The notes below the pieces were generated by a model that did not search any database, had not been told where the DNA came from, and saw nothing but the letters and a program-made list of their open reading frames with translations. Both the position numbers and the translations under genes were made by a program. A DNA stretch of 64,000 nucleotides from Subdoligranulum sp. Its GTDB lineage: Bacteria > Bacillota > Clostridia > Oscillospirales > Ruminococcaceae. Shown piece after piece: positions 31,245-40,242 of the stretch; within the stretch, counting starts at the first letter, position 1, and each line of letters opens with the position of its first letter. The DNA lies in assembly GCA_004555405.1 (NCBI GenBank), contig SFIE01000013.1, positions 1 to 64,000 of the forward strand. Reading direction: 5' to 3'.

Positions 31245-32159
31245 ATGTTAGACTTTTTACAAAAGGAAAAAATCGATCCCGCACTTTTGGCCGGTATTCG
31301 TGCCTTTCGGGAAAAATATCCGGTTTCCGAGGCTTTGACCGCCCGTGTGCCCAAGCCCCGCTATCACTATTACGGCAAAGAGGTCTGGCAGGCGGCCATT
31401 GCAGCGTTGCTGTGCGGTGAAAACCTGCTTTTGGCAGGCAGCAAGGCCACCGGTAAAAATGTGCTGGCCGAAAATCTGGCCATGGCGTTTTACCGCCCTG
31501 CGTGGGATGTTTCATTTCATGTAAACATGGATGCCGCCAGCCTGATCGGTATGGACACCTTTGTCAACGGGCAGGTACAGTTTCGGCCGGGGCCGGTGTA
31601 TCTAAGCGCACAAAACGGCGGTTTTGCCGTGCTGGATGAGATCAACATGGCCAAAAACGAAGCCCTGGCCGTGCTGCACGCCACGCTGGATTTTCGCCGT
31701 GCCATTGATGTGCCCGGCTACCAGCGCATTGAGGTGCATCCCGCTGCGCGTTTTATCGGCACCATGAACTATGGCTATGCCGGTACCCGCGAATTGAACG
31801 AAGCGCTCACCTCACGCTTTGTGGTGCTGCAAATGCCTGCCATTGCCGAGGACGGCCTTGTGCGGCTGCTGCAGGACGAATTTCCCACCATGAACAGGAA
31901 ATATCGCGGGCAGTTTGTGGCATTGTTTCTGGATCTGCAAAAAAAGTGCGAAAGCGCTGAAATTTCGGAAAAAGCGCTGGACCTGCGCGGCCTGCTGGAT
32001 GCGCTGCGCCTTGTCCGGCAGGGCGTTGGTGCGGGGCTGGCGCTGGATATGGGCATAGCAAACAAAGCCTTTGACAGCTACGAGCAGGGTCTGATCCGCG
32101 ATGTGATCGCATCGCGCATTCCTGCCAAGCTGGATCGTGCCCATTTATTTGACGAATAA
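31245..32159 (+). CDS. MoxR-family AAA+ ATPase
   Basis: 304 residues. Walker A GSKATGKN near 64-71, Walker B FAVLDEINMAKNE near 126-138, sensor region FIGTMNYGYAGTRELNEALTSRF near 165-187 and a C-terminal lid. MoxR ATPases act as chaperones that load or switch metal-dependent proteins and pair with VWA proteins, here the next gene, 3 bp away. The two make one operon that ends at the terminator 33933. Confidence 0.92.
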   Translation: MLDFLQKEKIDPALLAGIRAFREKYPVSEALTARVPKPRYHYYGKEVWQAAIAALLCGENLLLAGSKATGKNVLAENLAMAFYRPAWDVSFHVNMDAASLIGMDTFVNGQVQFRPGPVYLSAQNGGFAVLDEINMAKNEALAVLHATLDFRRAIDVPGYQRIEVHPAARFIGTMNYGYAGTRELNEALTSRFVVLQMPAIAEDGLVRLLQDEFPTMNRKYRGQFVALFLDLQKKCESAEISEKALDLRGLLDALRLVRQGVGAGLALDMGIANKAFDSYEQGLIRDVIASRIPAKLDRAHLFDE

Positions 32160-32162
32160 GCC

Positions 32163-33914
32163 ATGGACACCGACAACTACAGCGCCGGGCAGCGGCGCGC
32201 GATCAATCTGGTGTGGACGGCCTGCGGTGATTACAGCTTTTCCCCGCAGTTTTTAGCTATGCAGGCCGACGGTTCGCCGGATTTTTATATGAATTTTGTG
32301 ATCGGGCTCACCCACAAGTGGCTGGGGGATGCCATGCCCAAACGGCTGTTTGCCTGCTGGCTGGGCGATGCACGGCAGACTGAAATGGACGATCTGGCGT
32401 GGCTGGCCATTGAAAACGCCGTGTATGAGCGCGAGCTTACCCAGCGCCCGGTGCTGGCCGAGCTGCGCCGCGCCCATGCCGCCGCGTTTTTTGCACAGGA
32501 ATACCAGCTTTCGCGGCAGGAGTGGATGAGCAAAAACCAGTTGGTATACAGCCTGATGGCTGCCCGATGGAGATCCGTTTTGGGGCAGCGCGCTCCCCTG
32601 CTGGCCCCGTGGGAAAAAGGGCTTTCCGAGGCGCTGTGCTGCCCGGGCAGTTTAACGCCCGAACAGCTGGAACGCGCCATTTTAAGCGCTTTCCAAAAAT
32701 ATCTGCAATTCAATGGCACGCCCCACGCCAAAAAGGCGCTGCGCCTGCATTTCAGCGATCGCTGGGCCCCGCTGCTCACCAAGCTTTTGCCCACCGAGAT
32801 GGTGCGCACCGACGATCTGGCCATAGGCCGCACCGCAGCCTCCGGGCAGGGCGGCATGGTGCGTGCCGCCGGGGCGCTGCGCTCCACCCTACGCTCCAAC
32901 GAGCGTGAAAGCGAAGATCGGGATTACATTGCGTGCTGCTTTGGGCGCAGCTTGTTTTCGGCCCGGCAGCTGGCGCTGATCGAGCAGCAGTGCTGCACCG
33001 GCAACCATTTGAGCTGCCATTTGTGGTTTTCCAAGGGGCAGCCTGTACCGGATAAAAAAGTGCGCTCCGATGCGCAGCGCCTGTTTGAACAGGCTGCCGC
33101 ACAGGCCGAATGCAACCGCGCCGATTTTGCCAAAAATCACGATCTTTATCAAAATGCGATCCTGCGCCTTACCGAGCGCATTCGCAACTGTATGCTGGTG
33201 CACCAGCAGCCCAACGCTGTGCAGGCCCGGCAGGGGCATCTGGACGGCACGCGCGTGTGGCGTGAGCCGATTTTGCGTGATAACCGTGTGTTTTTGCGCA
33301 GCGATGAAGACCCGCGGCCGGTTTTCACCGTGGATCTGATGCTGGACGGCTCGGCCTCACGCCTGCACTGTCAGGAAATTCTGGCCGCACAGGGGGTTAT
33401 ATTGGCCAAAAGCCTGGCTGCGTGCGGCATTCCCGTGCGGGTGCTCAGCTTTTGCAGTCTGCGCGGCTACACGGTGCTGCGCATTTTAAAAGACTATGGC
33501 GATAAAAATGCCGAGCGGAACATTTTTTCTTATTTTGCCGCCGGGTGGAACCGCGATGGGCTGGCCTTGCGCGGTGCCGGGCAGCTTTTGAAGCAAAGCC
33601 CGGCCAAGCGGCATTTGCTGATTTTGCTGACCGACGCCAGCCCGGATGACAGCCACAAGATCCCGCCCACGGGTAAAATTCCGCTGAGCCGCGAATACGA
33701 TGGACAGGCCGGTGTGGACGACACCGCCGAGGAGGTTCGCGCTCTGCGCCGCGAGGGCGTGCGCGTGGCCGCTGTGTTTATGGGCGAAAGCTCCAGTATA
33801 CCCGCTGCCCGCGCTATTTACGGCCAAAGTCTTGCGCGCATTCATCGCATGGATCAGCTGGCCGATGCCGCAGGCAAGCTGATTCAAAACGAGATCCGCG
33901 AGCTTTCGGGCTGA
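32163..33914 (+). CDS. VWA (MIDAS) domain protein, partner of MoxR
   Basis: 583 residues. A helical N-terminal two thirds, then a von Willebrand A domain with the metal-ion-dependent adhesion site D-x-S-x-S as DLMLDGSAS near 390-398 (Gly fills one spacer), HLLILLTDASPDD near 485 and GVRVAAVFMGESS near 535. Cytoplasmic, with no signal peptide. The MoxR/VWA pair resembles NorQ/NorD and CbbQ/CbbO, which remodel a metalloenzyme. The client is not in this window. Confidence 0.88.
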   Translation: MDTDNYSAGQRRAINLVWTACGDYSFSPQFLAMQADGSPDFYMNFVIGLTHKWLGDAMPKRLFACWLGDARQTEMDDLAWLAIENAVYERELTQRPVLAELRRAHAAAFFAQEYQLSRQEWMSKNQLVYSLMAARWRSVLGQRAPLLAPWEKGLSEALCCPGSLTPEQLERAILSAFQKYLQFNGTPHAKKALRLHFSDRWAPLLTKLLPTEMVRTDDLAIGRTAASGQGGMVRAAGALRSTLRSNERESEDRDYIACCFGRSLFSARQLALIEQQCCTGNHLSCHLWFSKGQPVPDKKVRSDAQRLFEQAAAQAECNRADFAKNHDLYQNAILRLTERIRNCMLVHQQPNAVQARQGHLDGTRVWREPILRDNRVFLRSDEDPRPVFTVDLMLDGSASRLHCQEILAAQGVILAKSLAACGIPVRVLSFCSLRGYTVLRILKDYGDKNAERNIFSYFAAGWNRDGLALRGAGQLLKQSPAKRHLLILLTDASPDDSHKIPPTGKIPLSREYDGQAGVDDTAEEVRALRREGVRVAAVFMGESSSIPAARAIYGQSLARIHRMDQLADAAGKLIQNEIRELSG

Positions 33915-33932
33915 AAGCCTCCCTGAAAAGCA

Positions 33933-33976
33933 AAAAACGCCTTGTTCCGCAGCAAAAGTGGGAACAAGGCGTTTTT
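33933..33976. terminator. Bidirectional terminator
   Basis: A perfect 16-bp stem AAAAACGCCTTGTTCC with its complement and a 12-nt loop. A-rich on one arm and TTTTTG on the other, so it can serve both the MoxR/VWA operon (+) and the nonulosonate operon (-). Confidence 0.9.
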
Positions 33977-34039
33977 GTATATCGATAAAATGATGATCTC
34001 ACTGCATGGGTTATAAGCCGGGCAGTTTATGGCCGTGCT

Positions 34040-34873
34040 TTAAAGTTGTGCCAACCCCCATGCACGGATCTGCTCGAAAACCTGATTTTCTATGCCCATA
34101 GGGTAACCGTCCACCGTGGGCTCGGCCAGGCTGTTTACGCCATCCACACAGCCCATATCAGCCCAGCGCTGCAGATTTTCCTGCAGCCAGCCGGGGCTGG
34201 GCATCAGATCCCGCCCGGCCAGCACGCCGAGGCAGGCAGTAAGGCCGTAAGCGCCCCAGTTGGAAACCGAGGCCAGCACCAGCCGGTCGGCCTTTACCAC
34301 GCACGGATTCAGCGAAAGCTTTTGGCGCACAGCATCGGCCACATTTCCCATGCCAATCTCGTTGCCGCCATCGCCCACGCCCAGCGTGAACACGCCGCGC
34401 CCAGCTGCCAGATGGAAAAATTCGTCCAGCGGGGCAGTGTTTTCGCTGATATCCACACCGCGCATATTGGCATATTTGCCCTCATCGTTGCGGCCACAGC
34501 GCTCGATGCTTAAAATTCCCACCGGGGAAAGCCGCGCAAGATCCTTGATAGTGGGGATATTCCCCATCGGCCAGTATTCCACCGCCAGCTCCAGCGGCTC
34601 GAAAAAGCTGCGGCAGACTTCGTCGGTGATAATGCGGGGCAAAAAGCCCAGCTTCACCAGTGCCTGTGCAAGGCAGGCCGTACCGGCAGGGCCGTCGCTT
34701 TCGCCATGCCCAGCCACATAAAAGCCGGTGGTGAGCAGGATCGGCCCGCGCGGCAATTCATAGATCTTTTTTGCAGCCTCGCGGCAAAAATCGGGCTGCA
34801 GCTCACTTTGCAGCAGATTCATTCCGCGATGGCTTTGCTGCAGGATAATTTCTTCGATCGTTTCCGTTTTCAT
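34040..34873 (-). CDS. DUF4392 protein (D-glutamate cyclase C-terminal-like)
   Basis: 277 residues from ATG 34873. Matches the DUF4392 pattern: GPILLTTGFYVAGHGESDGPAGTACLAQAL near 43-72, SIERCGRNDEGKYANMRG near 130-147, GVGDGGNEIGMGNV near 168-181 and a closing NSLAEPTVDGYPM. In mammals the homologous domain forms part of D-glutamate cyclase. Here it stands alone at the end of the nonulosonate operon; its role there is unknown. Confidence 0.88.
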   Translation of the reverse strand: MKTETIEEIILQQSHRGMNLLQSELQPDFCREAAKKIYELPRGPILLTTGFYVAGHGESDGPAGTACLAQALVKLGFLPRIITDEVCRSFFEPLELAVEYWPMGNIPTIKDLARLSPVGILSIERCGRNDEGKYANMRGVDISENTAPLDEFFHLAAGRGVFTLGVGDGGNEIGMGNVADAVRQKLSLNPCVVKADRLVLASVSNWGAYGLTACLGVLAGRDLMPSPGWLQENLQRWADMGCVDGVNSLAEPTVDGYPMGIENQVFEQIRAWGLAQL

Positions 34874-35003
34874 CAAGGCAGTTTTCCTTCCTTGGGCAGG
34901 CTGCCGGATCAGCGCCTGCCTCTTTTTTCTTTTCCGTATTTTCGTTTCCGTAATAATATTTTGCAGCACTGCACGGGTTCAGGCCGCGCGGTGTTGCATT
35001 GGA

Positions 35004-35765
35004 TCATGCGCGAATGTGGTCGCGCACCTCGCCAAAGGCGGGATAGTTTTGATAAAGATGCCCGGCGATCACCTCCATCAGGCGGTAATCCTCTTCGCTG
35101 TCAATATCCAGAATGCCGGTGTCCATCATGGTGGTCACGCCGATTTTGCCATCCCACAAAATGCCGGTGTGGTTGTTGGCCAGAAAATCACGGCGAAACA
35201 CATAAATGCTGGCGTTCAGATCGTAGATGGCCGGGGCCTGCTGGCGGGCCGTAAAGGGGCTTTCGATCACCTTTTCCACATGGTCGCCGCAGTCGCGCAC
35301 CATGTTGAAATACGGGTTGCGGCGCGCTTCGGTCACACTGAATACCAGATCCAGATCCTCGCGCCGCTCTTTCATTTCCACGGCGTTCTGCACATCCTTG
35401 GCGGTGCGCAGCGGGCTGGTGATATCCAGATCCATCACAGCATCATAGGTGCAGGCATTTTTTTCTTCCATACGGCGCAGGCAGTCCTGAAACACAGCCA
35501 TTTTGGGCACCGTATCGCCGCCCAGTTCCTCGCCGCGGGGCAAAAATACCACCTCGGGATATTTTTTGGCCACCAGCTCGGCCAAAAGATCGCTGTCGGT
35601 GTTCAGGCAGATATCCACCTGCAGATCAGGCCGTGCCTTGCAAAACAGCCCGGCTGCCGAAAGGGTGTAATACACCAGCGGCTTTTCGCAAAAGGTTTTC
35701 AGATTTTTGTTCTTAAACCCCTTGCTGCCCGCCCGGCCGCAAATCGTGATAAGAAGTTTTTTCAT
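35004..35765 (-). CDS. legF: CMP-nonulosonate cytidylyltransferase (NeuA/LegF-like)
   Basis: 253 residues from ATG 35765. The nucleotide-binding start LITICGRAGSKGFKNKNL has the ARxGSKxxxxKN pattern of acylneuraminate cytidylyltransferases; DLDITSPLRTAKDV near 120-133 and the closing TGILDIDSEEDYRL agree. It activates a nonulosonic acid with CTP to the CMP-sugar used by a transferase. Legionaminate is inferred from neighbours (legI, legG, ptmE, legC, legB), not from this sequence alone. Confidence 0.88.
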   Translation of the reverse strand: MKKLLITICGRAGSKGFKNKNLKTFCEKPLVYYTLSAAGLFCKARPDLQVDICLNTDSDLLAELVAKKYPEVVFLPRGEELGGDTVPKMAVFQDCLRRMEEKNACTYDAVMDLDITSPLRTAKDVQNAVEMKERREDLDLVFSVTEARRNPYFNMVRDCGDHVEKVIESPFTARQQAPAIYDLNASIYVFRRDFLANNHTGILWDGKIGVTTMMDTGILDIDSEEDYRLMEVIAGHLYQNYPAFGEVRDHIRA

Positions 35766-35801
35766 ATAAAGGTACCAGCTTTCCTTGTTGTTTTTTCGCT
35801 G

Positions 35802-35872
35802 CAAGCAGGCCCGCGCGCCCGTGCCAAAAGCCGATCACTGCCGGGGCTTTTGGGGGTGCCGCGGCCTGCTTG
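35802..35872. other. Nested inverted repeat between legF and an oxidoreductase gene
   Basis: Outer arms CAAGCAGGCC (35802-35811) and GGCCTGCTTG (35863-35872), inner arms CCAAAAGCC and GGCTTTTGG. A long stem without a U-run. It may be a processing or attenuation site in the operon, or a small repeat element. Confidence 0.45.
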
Positions 35873-35896
35873 AATAACATTTTTCAGGGCTGTGCC

Positions 35897-36838
35897 TTAC
35901 AGCTGCCCCAGTGTGAGGCGCAGCACATCCAGCGCTTCGGCAGGGCTGTTCACACTTTCGCCGCTGCCGTTTTGGGCATAATCCAGAAAATAGGTCATTT
36001 CCCGCTTATACCATGCATCGGTGCTTTCCCGGTAATCCTGCACCGTGCCGTCCGGCAGGGTGAGCGTTGCTGCACCGAAATCGGCTGTCAGCGTGCCCGC
36101 CGGGGTAAACAGCTCCATGCTGCGGCGGTAGGTGCGGCCAAAATAATCCAGATGCACCTCGCCCAGCATGTGCGGCCAGCGCGCGATATACACGCTCAGA
36201 TCGTCGCTGTCCACTTCCAGCTCGGAATACTGCCCTTTTAAATTGCAAAGCTGCAGGGGCTTGCCGAACAGGCTTACCAGATAATCCCACTCGTGGATCA
36301 GATCAATGGTCACGCCGCCGCCCATGGCCTTGTGTGCCGAATACACGGTGCGGTAATCCACGCCGGGGCGCCAGCCGGGCAGATAGCTGCTGCAGATCAC
36401 ACGCGCGCTGTAGGGCGCAAGCGCAGGGTTTGCCTGCAGCCACTCGCGCACGGCGATCATCACGGCGCTCCAGCGCATGGGCGCCGCCACATAAGCCTTT
36501 TGTCCCGGCGGCAAAAGCCGGGCAAGGTCCAGCCCTGTCTGCTGGGCAGAGAAGATCGGCTTTTCAATAAACAGCGTGTCGGCATGGCCTTTCAGCTGCA
36601 AAAGGGTTTCAGCGTGCAGGCTGGTGGGGTTTGTGATAAAGGCGATATCATAGTGTTCCTGCCCTTCACTCAGCGATGTGAACTGCCTGTCCAGCAGCGG
36701 CTCCACGCCATCGCGCAGCGGGCGCGAAAGATCGCTGCGCAGCGCGTGTACCGCCACGCCCCCGGGCGCAAGTTGTTTTAAGTTTTTCAGATGCCGGGTT
36801 CCAATAGAGCCCAGCCCCACAAACAGTGCGGTCAGCAT
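35897..36838 (-). CDS. Gfo/Idh/MocA oxidoreductase (PtmF-like)
   Basis: 313 residues. NAD(P)-binding GLGSIGTRH at 8-16, the catalytic-Lys strand TLFIEKPIF near 88-96 and GGGVTIDLIHEWDYL near 173-187, usual for the family. A small gene of this family (PtmF) belongs to the legionaminate cluster of Campylobacter. It lies 14 bp after another Gfo/Idh gene. The substrate is inferred to be a sugar or sugar-nucleotide intermediate of the pathway. Confidence 0.85.
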   Translation of the reverse strand: MLTALFVGLGSIGTRHLKNLKQLAPGGVAVHALRSDLSRPLRDGVEPLLDRQFTSLSEGQEHYDIAFITNPTSLHAETLLQLKGHADTLFIEKPIFSAQQTGLDLARLLPPGQKAYVAAPMRWSAVMIAVREWLQANPALAPYSARVICSSYLPGWRPGVDYRTVYSAHKAMGGGVTIDLIHEWDYLVSLFGKPLQLCNLKGQYSELEVDSDDLSVYIARWPHMLGEVHLDYFGRTYRRSMELFTPAGTLTADFGAATLTLPDGTVQDYRESTDAWYKREMTYFLDYAQNGSGESVNSPAEALDVLRLTLGQL

Positions 36839-36852
36839 AGGTCGTCCTCGCT

Positions 36853-37836
36853 TCAGGCTTCAATTTTTTCGATCAGATCGATCACCTGCCGGTCTTTTTC
36901 AAAGCTCCAGCGGGGCTGCTGCTTACCCTGCAGCACGGCAAAAAAGTTTGTCAGCTCGTCCACATAGGCATTTTCCACAATGTTATCGCTGTAGCGGCTG
37001 TCATGTTCAAAGCTGGCATAGGTGTTCACGGGGCGTTTTTCACCGCTGGCATGATCAAAATCATACAGAGCCTTGGGGTTGCCTTCCCAGAACAGGTGCA
37101 GCCCTTCGCCAAAGCACTCAAAATTGCGCACGGCCTTGGGGCTTACCACATCGGCCGCCAGAATGCCCTTGGTGCCATCGGCATGGCGCAGCGTGACAAA
37201 ATAGCTGTCGGGGTAATCTACCTCCAGCTGCGAGATCTTATCCTTTTCGGCGTGTACGCCCGTCACTTCGCCAAAGCAGTCCACCAGCCAGGGCAGATCA
37301 ATGCCGAAAATTTCGCGCACACCGCCGGTGCGTTTGTCGCCCACAAAGAAATTTTTATAATTTTCCCACGGGTGCCAATCGGGCAGGTACTGGCCGATGT
37401 GATAGATATAATTTACCTTGCCGCCCTGCGCCTTGAATTCCTGCACACGCTTTTTGATGTACTGCGTTTCCCCGCGGTACAGCATGGTGCTGCTTAAAAA
37501 CAGCGGCAGGCCCTTTTGTTTTGCCAGCGCCATATTTTCGGCATAACCGTCGCTTACCAGATTCAGCTCGGTAAACACCGGCAGCCCGCCCTGCAAAAGC
37601 TCGTGAATGATCCCCGCATGGGTGATGGGAGCCGTACACACCAGCCCGGCATCATACTGCCCGGCGGCCAGCGCCTCGGCAATGCCCGCATAGGCCGTGA
37701 TGCCCAGCTCTGCCGCCTGTGTGCGGCGCTGGGCGCTGGAATCCACACCGAACACCTGAATGGCAGGGTCGATGCCTTTGATAAGGCGGGCGCGGCGCTT
37801 GCCCATGCTGCCCAGGCCAACGATCAACAGTTTCAT
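36853..37836 (-). CDS. Gfo/Idh/MocA oxidoreductase, second
   Basis: 327 residues from ATG 37836 (AGGGAG upstream). GLGSMGKRRARL at 6-17 binds the dinucleotide. Family position EKP is TELNL near 78-82 in this protein, so the usual catalytic Lys is absent at that place; it may use another residue or have another role. Paired with the Gfo/Idh gene downstream. In Campylobacter the pathway has one such enzyme plus a short-chain dehydrogenase, so this may take the second place. Confidence 0.82.
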   Translation of the reverse strand: MKLLIVGLGSMGKRRARLIKGIDPAIQVFGVDSSAQRRTQAAELGITAYAGIAEALAAGQYDAGLVCTAPITHAGIIHELLQGGLPVFTELNLVSDGYAENMALAKQKGLPLFLSSTMLYRGETQYIKKRVQEFKAQGGKVNYIYHIGQYLPDWHPWENYKNFFVGDKRTGGVREIFGIDLPWLVDCFGEVTGVHAEKDKISQLEVDYPDSYFVTLRHADGTKGILAADVVSPKAVRNFECFGEGLHLFWEGNPKALYDFDHASGEKRPVNTYASFEHDSRYSDNIVENAYVDELTNFFAVLQGKQQPRWSFEKDRQVIDLIEKIEA

Positions 37837-37849
37837 GGTAAAAACTCCC

Positions 37850-39031
37850 TTACAGTGTAAAACTTGGCACTTCGCCATCGTAAAACGATTTCACGGTGCG
37901 CAAAAGCCCGCTTTGCAAAGCGTTTTTCAGCGCTGTGCAGATCTTCTGCGCCGTATCGCCGCCATTATAGGGGCTGCGGGCGGCTTTTGCCGCTGCGGCA
38001 AATTCCGGGCTGAGCGCCTTGGCAATGGCCGCATGAATGGCGGTTTGTTCTGCCGGGCAGCACAGCACATTTTCGCAGATCTGCCGCCCGGCCTGCCGGC
38101 TGCCGATATTCACGGTGGGCACGCCGAAGCTGGGCGTTTCCACCACGCCGCTGCTGGAATTGCCCGCCACCAGCGCCGCCAGCGCCATGGCGCTGAGATA
38201 GCGTTTCAGCCCAAGGCTTTGCACAAAGCCTGCTTTTTGGGGTTGAGAAGCGGCAAACGCCTGCATTTTTTCCGTGCAGATCCTGCCGCCTTCGTCCGCA
38301 TTCGAGCCCGTGATGAGCCAATAGATGCCGGGGGTATCCTGCATGGCGGCGATCAGTGCATCGGCCTGCGCCGCCGGGTTATTTTGGCCGGCAGTTTCGG
38401 GGTGATAGGTCACCAGCCCAAACGGCTGCTGCAGCGGCAGGCCCGTGCTTTCACACAGCTGTTCCCGGCTCATTTTGGGCAGCTTGCGGATATTTTCATC
38501 CCCCAGCCCGCCCACGCACAGCACACGCCGGGGCTCTTCGCCCATGCGCACAAGGCGCTGTGCGCTTTCCACGCAGCTGGGAAAATGCAGCGATGCCATT
38601 TTGGTGATGCAATGCCGGTAATATTCATCGGCAGCGCCCAGGGTTACATCGCCGCCCGAAATATGCGCAATGGGGATATGCCGTGCCGCAGCGGCCACAG
38701 CCACCGCAAAAATTTCAAAGCGGTCGCCCAAAAGCAGCAGTGCATCGGGCGCATTCTGTGCAAAGCAGGCATCAAACACCTGCACCGTGCGCGCAATGGT
38801 TTCGGCCACGGGCTCGGTGCCGGTTTCGGGCAGAATGGGCAGCCGTGCTGTAATAGGAATGCCGTCGGCCTCGATCTCACTCACGGTCTGGCCGTGGGCT
38901 TTGCTCAGATGCGTGCCGGTGACCAGCAGCTGCAGCTGCACCTCCGGGTCAGTATACAGCGCCTGCAAAACGCCGCGCAGCAGCCCGTATTCAGCACGTG
39001 TGCTGGTGACCACCGCAATGGTGTGCTTCAT
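37850..39031 (-). CDS. legG: Hydrolysing NDP-sugar 2-epimerase (NeuC/LegG-like)
   Basis: 393 residues. The NeuC-type GT-B fold: start IAVVTSTRAEYGLL, LLLLGDRFEIFAVAVAAAA near 98-116, HISGGDVTLGAADEYYRHCITKM near 123-145, LVTYHPET near 208-215 and NSSSGVVETPSFGVPTVNIGSRQAGR near 303-328. It would cleave the nucleotide while inverting C2, giving the hexose for the synthase LegI encoded directly upstream in the operon. Confidence 0.93.
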   Translation of the reverse strand: MKHTIAVVTSTRAEYGLLRGVLQALYTDPEVQLQLLVTGTHLSKAHGQTVSEIEADGIPITARLPILPETGTEPVAETIARTVQVFDACFAQNAPDALLLLGDRFEIFAVAVAAAARHIPIAHISGGDVTLGAADEYYRHCITKMASLHFPSCVESAQRLVRMGEEPRRVLCVGGLGDENIRKLPKMSREQLCESTGLPLQQPFGLVTYHPETAGQNNPAAQADALIAAMQDTPGIYWLITGSNADEGGRICTEKMQAFAASQPQKAGFVQSLGLKRYLSAMALAALVAGNSSSGVVETPSFGVPTVNIGSRQAGRQICENVLCCPAEQTAIHAAIAKALSPEFAAAAKAARSPYNGGDTAQKICTALKNALQSGLLRTVKSFYDGEVPSFTL

Positions 39032-39080
39032 GGCAGATCGGCTCCCCTTTCGTGATGCATCTCATCGGTCGTTCCGGTTA

Positions 39081-39181
39081 GGGCAATACCGCATAATTCT
39101 AAGTGCCGATACGGCGAGCGAGGTGCCGCAGCCGCCGGAACGGTGCTTAAGCCGTAAGGCGGGAATTGTGCGGTGTTGCCT
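39081..39181. mobile_element. MITE-like element, short copy (101 bp)
   Basis: Imperfect terminal inverted repeats (GGGCAATACCGCATAATT and AGGCAACACCGCACAATT read from each end), bounded by TA on both sides as a TA target duplication. It is closely related, in opposite orientation, to 59962-60135 but lacks about 75 internal bp lying between two GTGC-GCAGC direct repeats. Too short to code. It separates legG from legI. Confidence 0.75.
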
Positions 39182-39186
39182 TAGAT

Positions 39187-40182
39187 TTACAGTTCGATTT
39201 TTTCGTCCTCGGCAAAATCGCGTTTTGCCTTTTGGCCCAGCACCTCATACCAGCGCATGGGGCTTACCCCATCGCCGGGGCGCTTGGTGGTAAGGTTTTC
39301 TTCGGTAAACACTTCCCCGGCCTTGATCTCGCGGGCTGCCACAATGCTTTTGCGCGCCACGGCCTTGTTGCCGGATTCACTGGCCGTAACGTGCTTTTTT
39401 CCATCGCCCAAAGCGGCTTCGGTGTGGCGCACGGCGGCCACCATGGCGGCCAACTCGGCAGGGTCTAAGCTGGCCTTCTGGTCCGGGCCGGGCAGCGATT
39501 TATCCAGCGTGAAGTGCTTTTCGATCACCGCAGCGCCCAGCGCCACAGCGGCCACATCGCACTCCCAGCCGTTTGTATGGTCCGAAAGGCCCACGGGCAG
39601 GCCAAACTGCTCGCACAGGGTGATCATGGCGGTCAGGTTGGCATCCTCGTAAGGGGTGGGATACTGCGTGTTGCAGTGCAAAAGCGTGATATCCGGGCAG
39701 CCGTTATCCTCCAGAATGCCCACGGCATCCTCCACCTCGCTAAGGGTACTCATGCCGGTGGAAAGGATCACCGGTGTGCCTGTTTTGCCCACGGCCTCCA
39801 GATACGGCAGATTGGTGATCTCGCCGCTGGGCACTTTGATGGCAGGCAGATGCAGGCTTCCCAGAAATTTTACGCTGGGAATATCAAACGGTGCCGAAAG
39901 ATAGGCAATGCCGATGGAATCGCAATATTCCTTGAGCTCTTTGTGGGCGGCAAAATCAAAATGCAGCCTGCGCACCATTTCCAGCTGGCTTTCGGCACTG
40001 CCGGTGGTTTCTTTTTGATATTCTGCCTTTTCGGCAAACTTGCTGATCACCAGTTCGGGCACGGCCGTTTGGTATTTCACCATATCCGCGCCGCATTCCT
40101 TGGCCTTCAGCGCCATCTGCTTGGCCATTTCCAAGCTGCCGTTATGGTTTACGCCTGCTTCGGCAATGATGATGGTATGCAA
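39187..40182 (-). CDS. legI: Nonulosonate synthase (NeuB/LegI-like)
   Basis: 331 residues. NeuB barrel: start IIIAEAGVNHNGSLEMA, VKYQTAVPE near 36-44, APFDIPSVKFL near 97-107, KVPSGEITNLPYL near 115-127, STGMSTLSEVEDAV near 142-155, HCNTQYPTPYEDANL near 169-183, GLSDHTNG near 198-205 and IEKHFTLDKSLPGPDQKASLDP near 221-242. A C-terminal SAF/antifreeze-like domain follows. It condenses the sugar with phosphoenolpyruvate. Its stop lies 5 bp from the MITE. Confidence 0.95.
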   Translation of the reverse strand: MHTIIIAEAGVNHNGSLEMAKQMALKAKECGADMVKYQTAVPELVISKFAEKAEYQKETTGSAESQLEMVRRLHFDFAAHKELKEYCDSIGIAYLSAPFDIPSVKFLGSLHLPAIKVPSGEITNLPYLEAVGKTGTPVILSTGMSTLSEVEDAVGILEDNGCPDITLLHCNTQYPTPYEDANLTAMITLCEQFGLPVGLSDHTNGWECDVAAVALGAAVIEKHFTLDKSLPGPDQKASLDPAELAAMVAAVRHTEAALGDGKKHVTASESGNKAVARKSIVAAREIKAGEVFTEENLTTKRPGDGVSPMRWYEVLGQKAKRDFAEDEKIEL

Positions 40183-40201
40183 AAAAATTCCTCCTGTTTG
40201 C

Positions 40202-40233
40202 GCGTATGGCCCTGCCGTGGCAGGGCCATACGC
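40202..40233. other. Perfect 15-bp hairpin between ptmE and legI
   Basis: GCGTATGGCCCTGCC and its exact complement around a 2-bp centre. On the + strand TTGTTTTTATT follows; on the minus strand the legI ribosome site follows. It may act as a pause, a processing site or a rightward terminator against antisense transcription. Confidence 0.55.
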
Positions 40234-40242
40234 TGCTTGTTT

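Noticed and set aside
32163..33914. Magnesium chelatase or CbbO identity for the VWA protein
   Set aside because: The MIDAS domain and MoxR neighbour fit several subfamilies, and no chelatase- or Rubisco-related genes are near, so only the general name is given.
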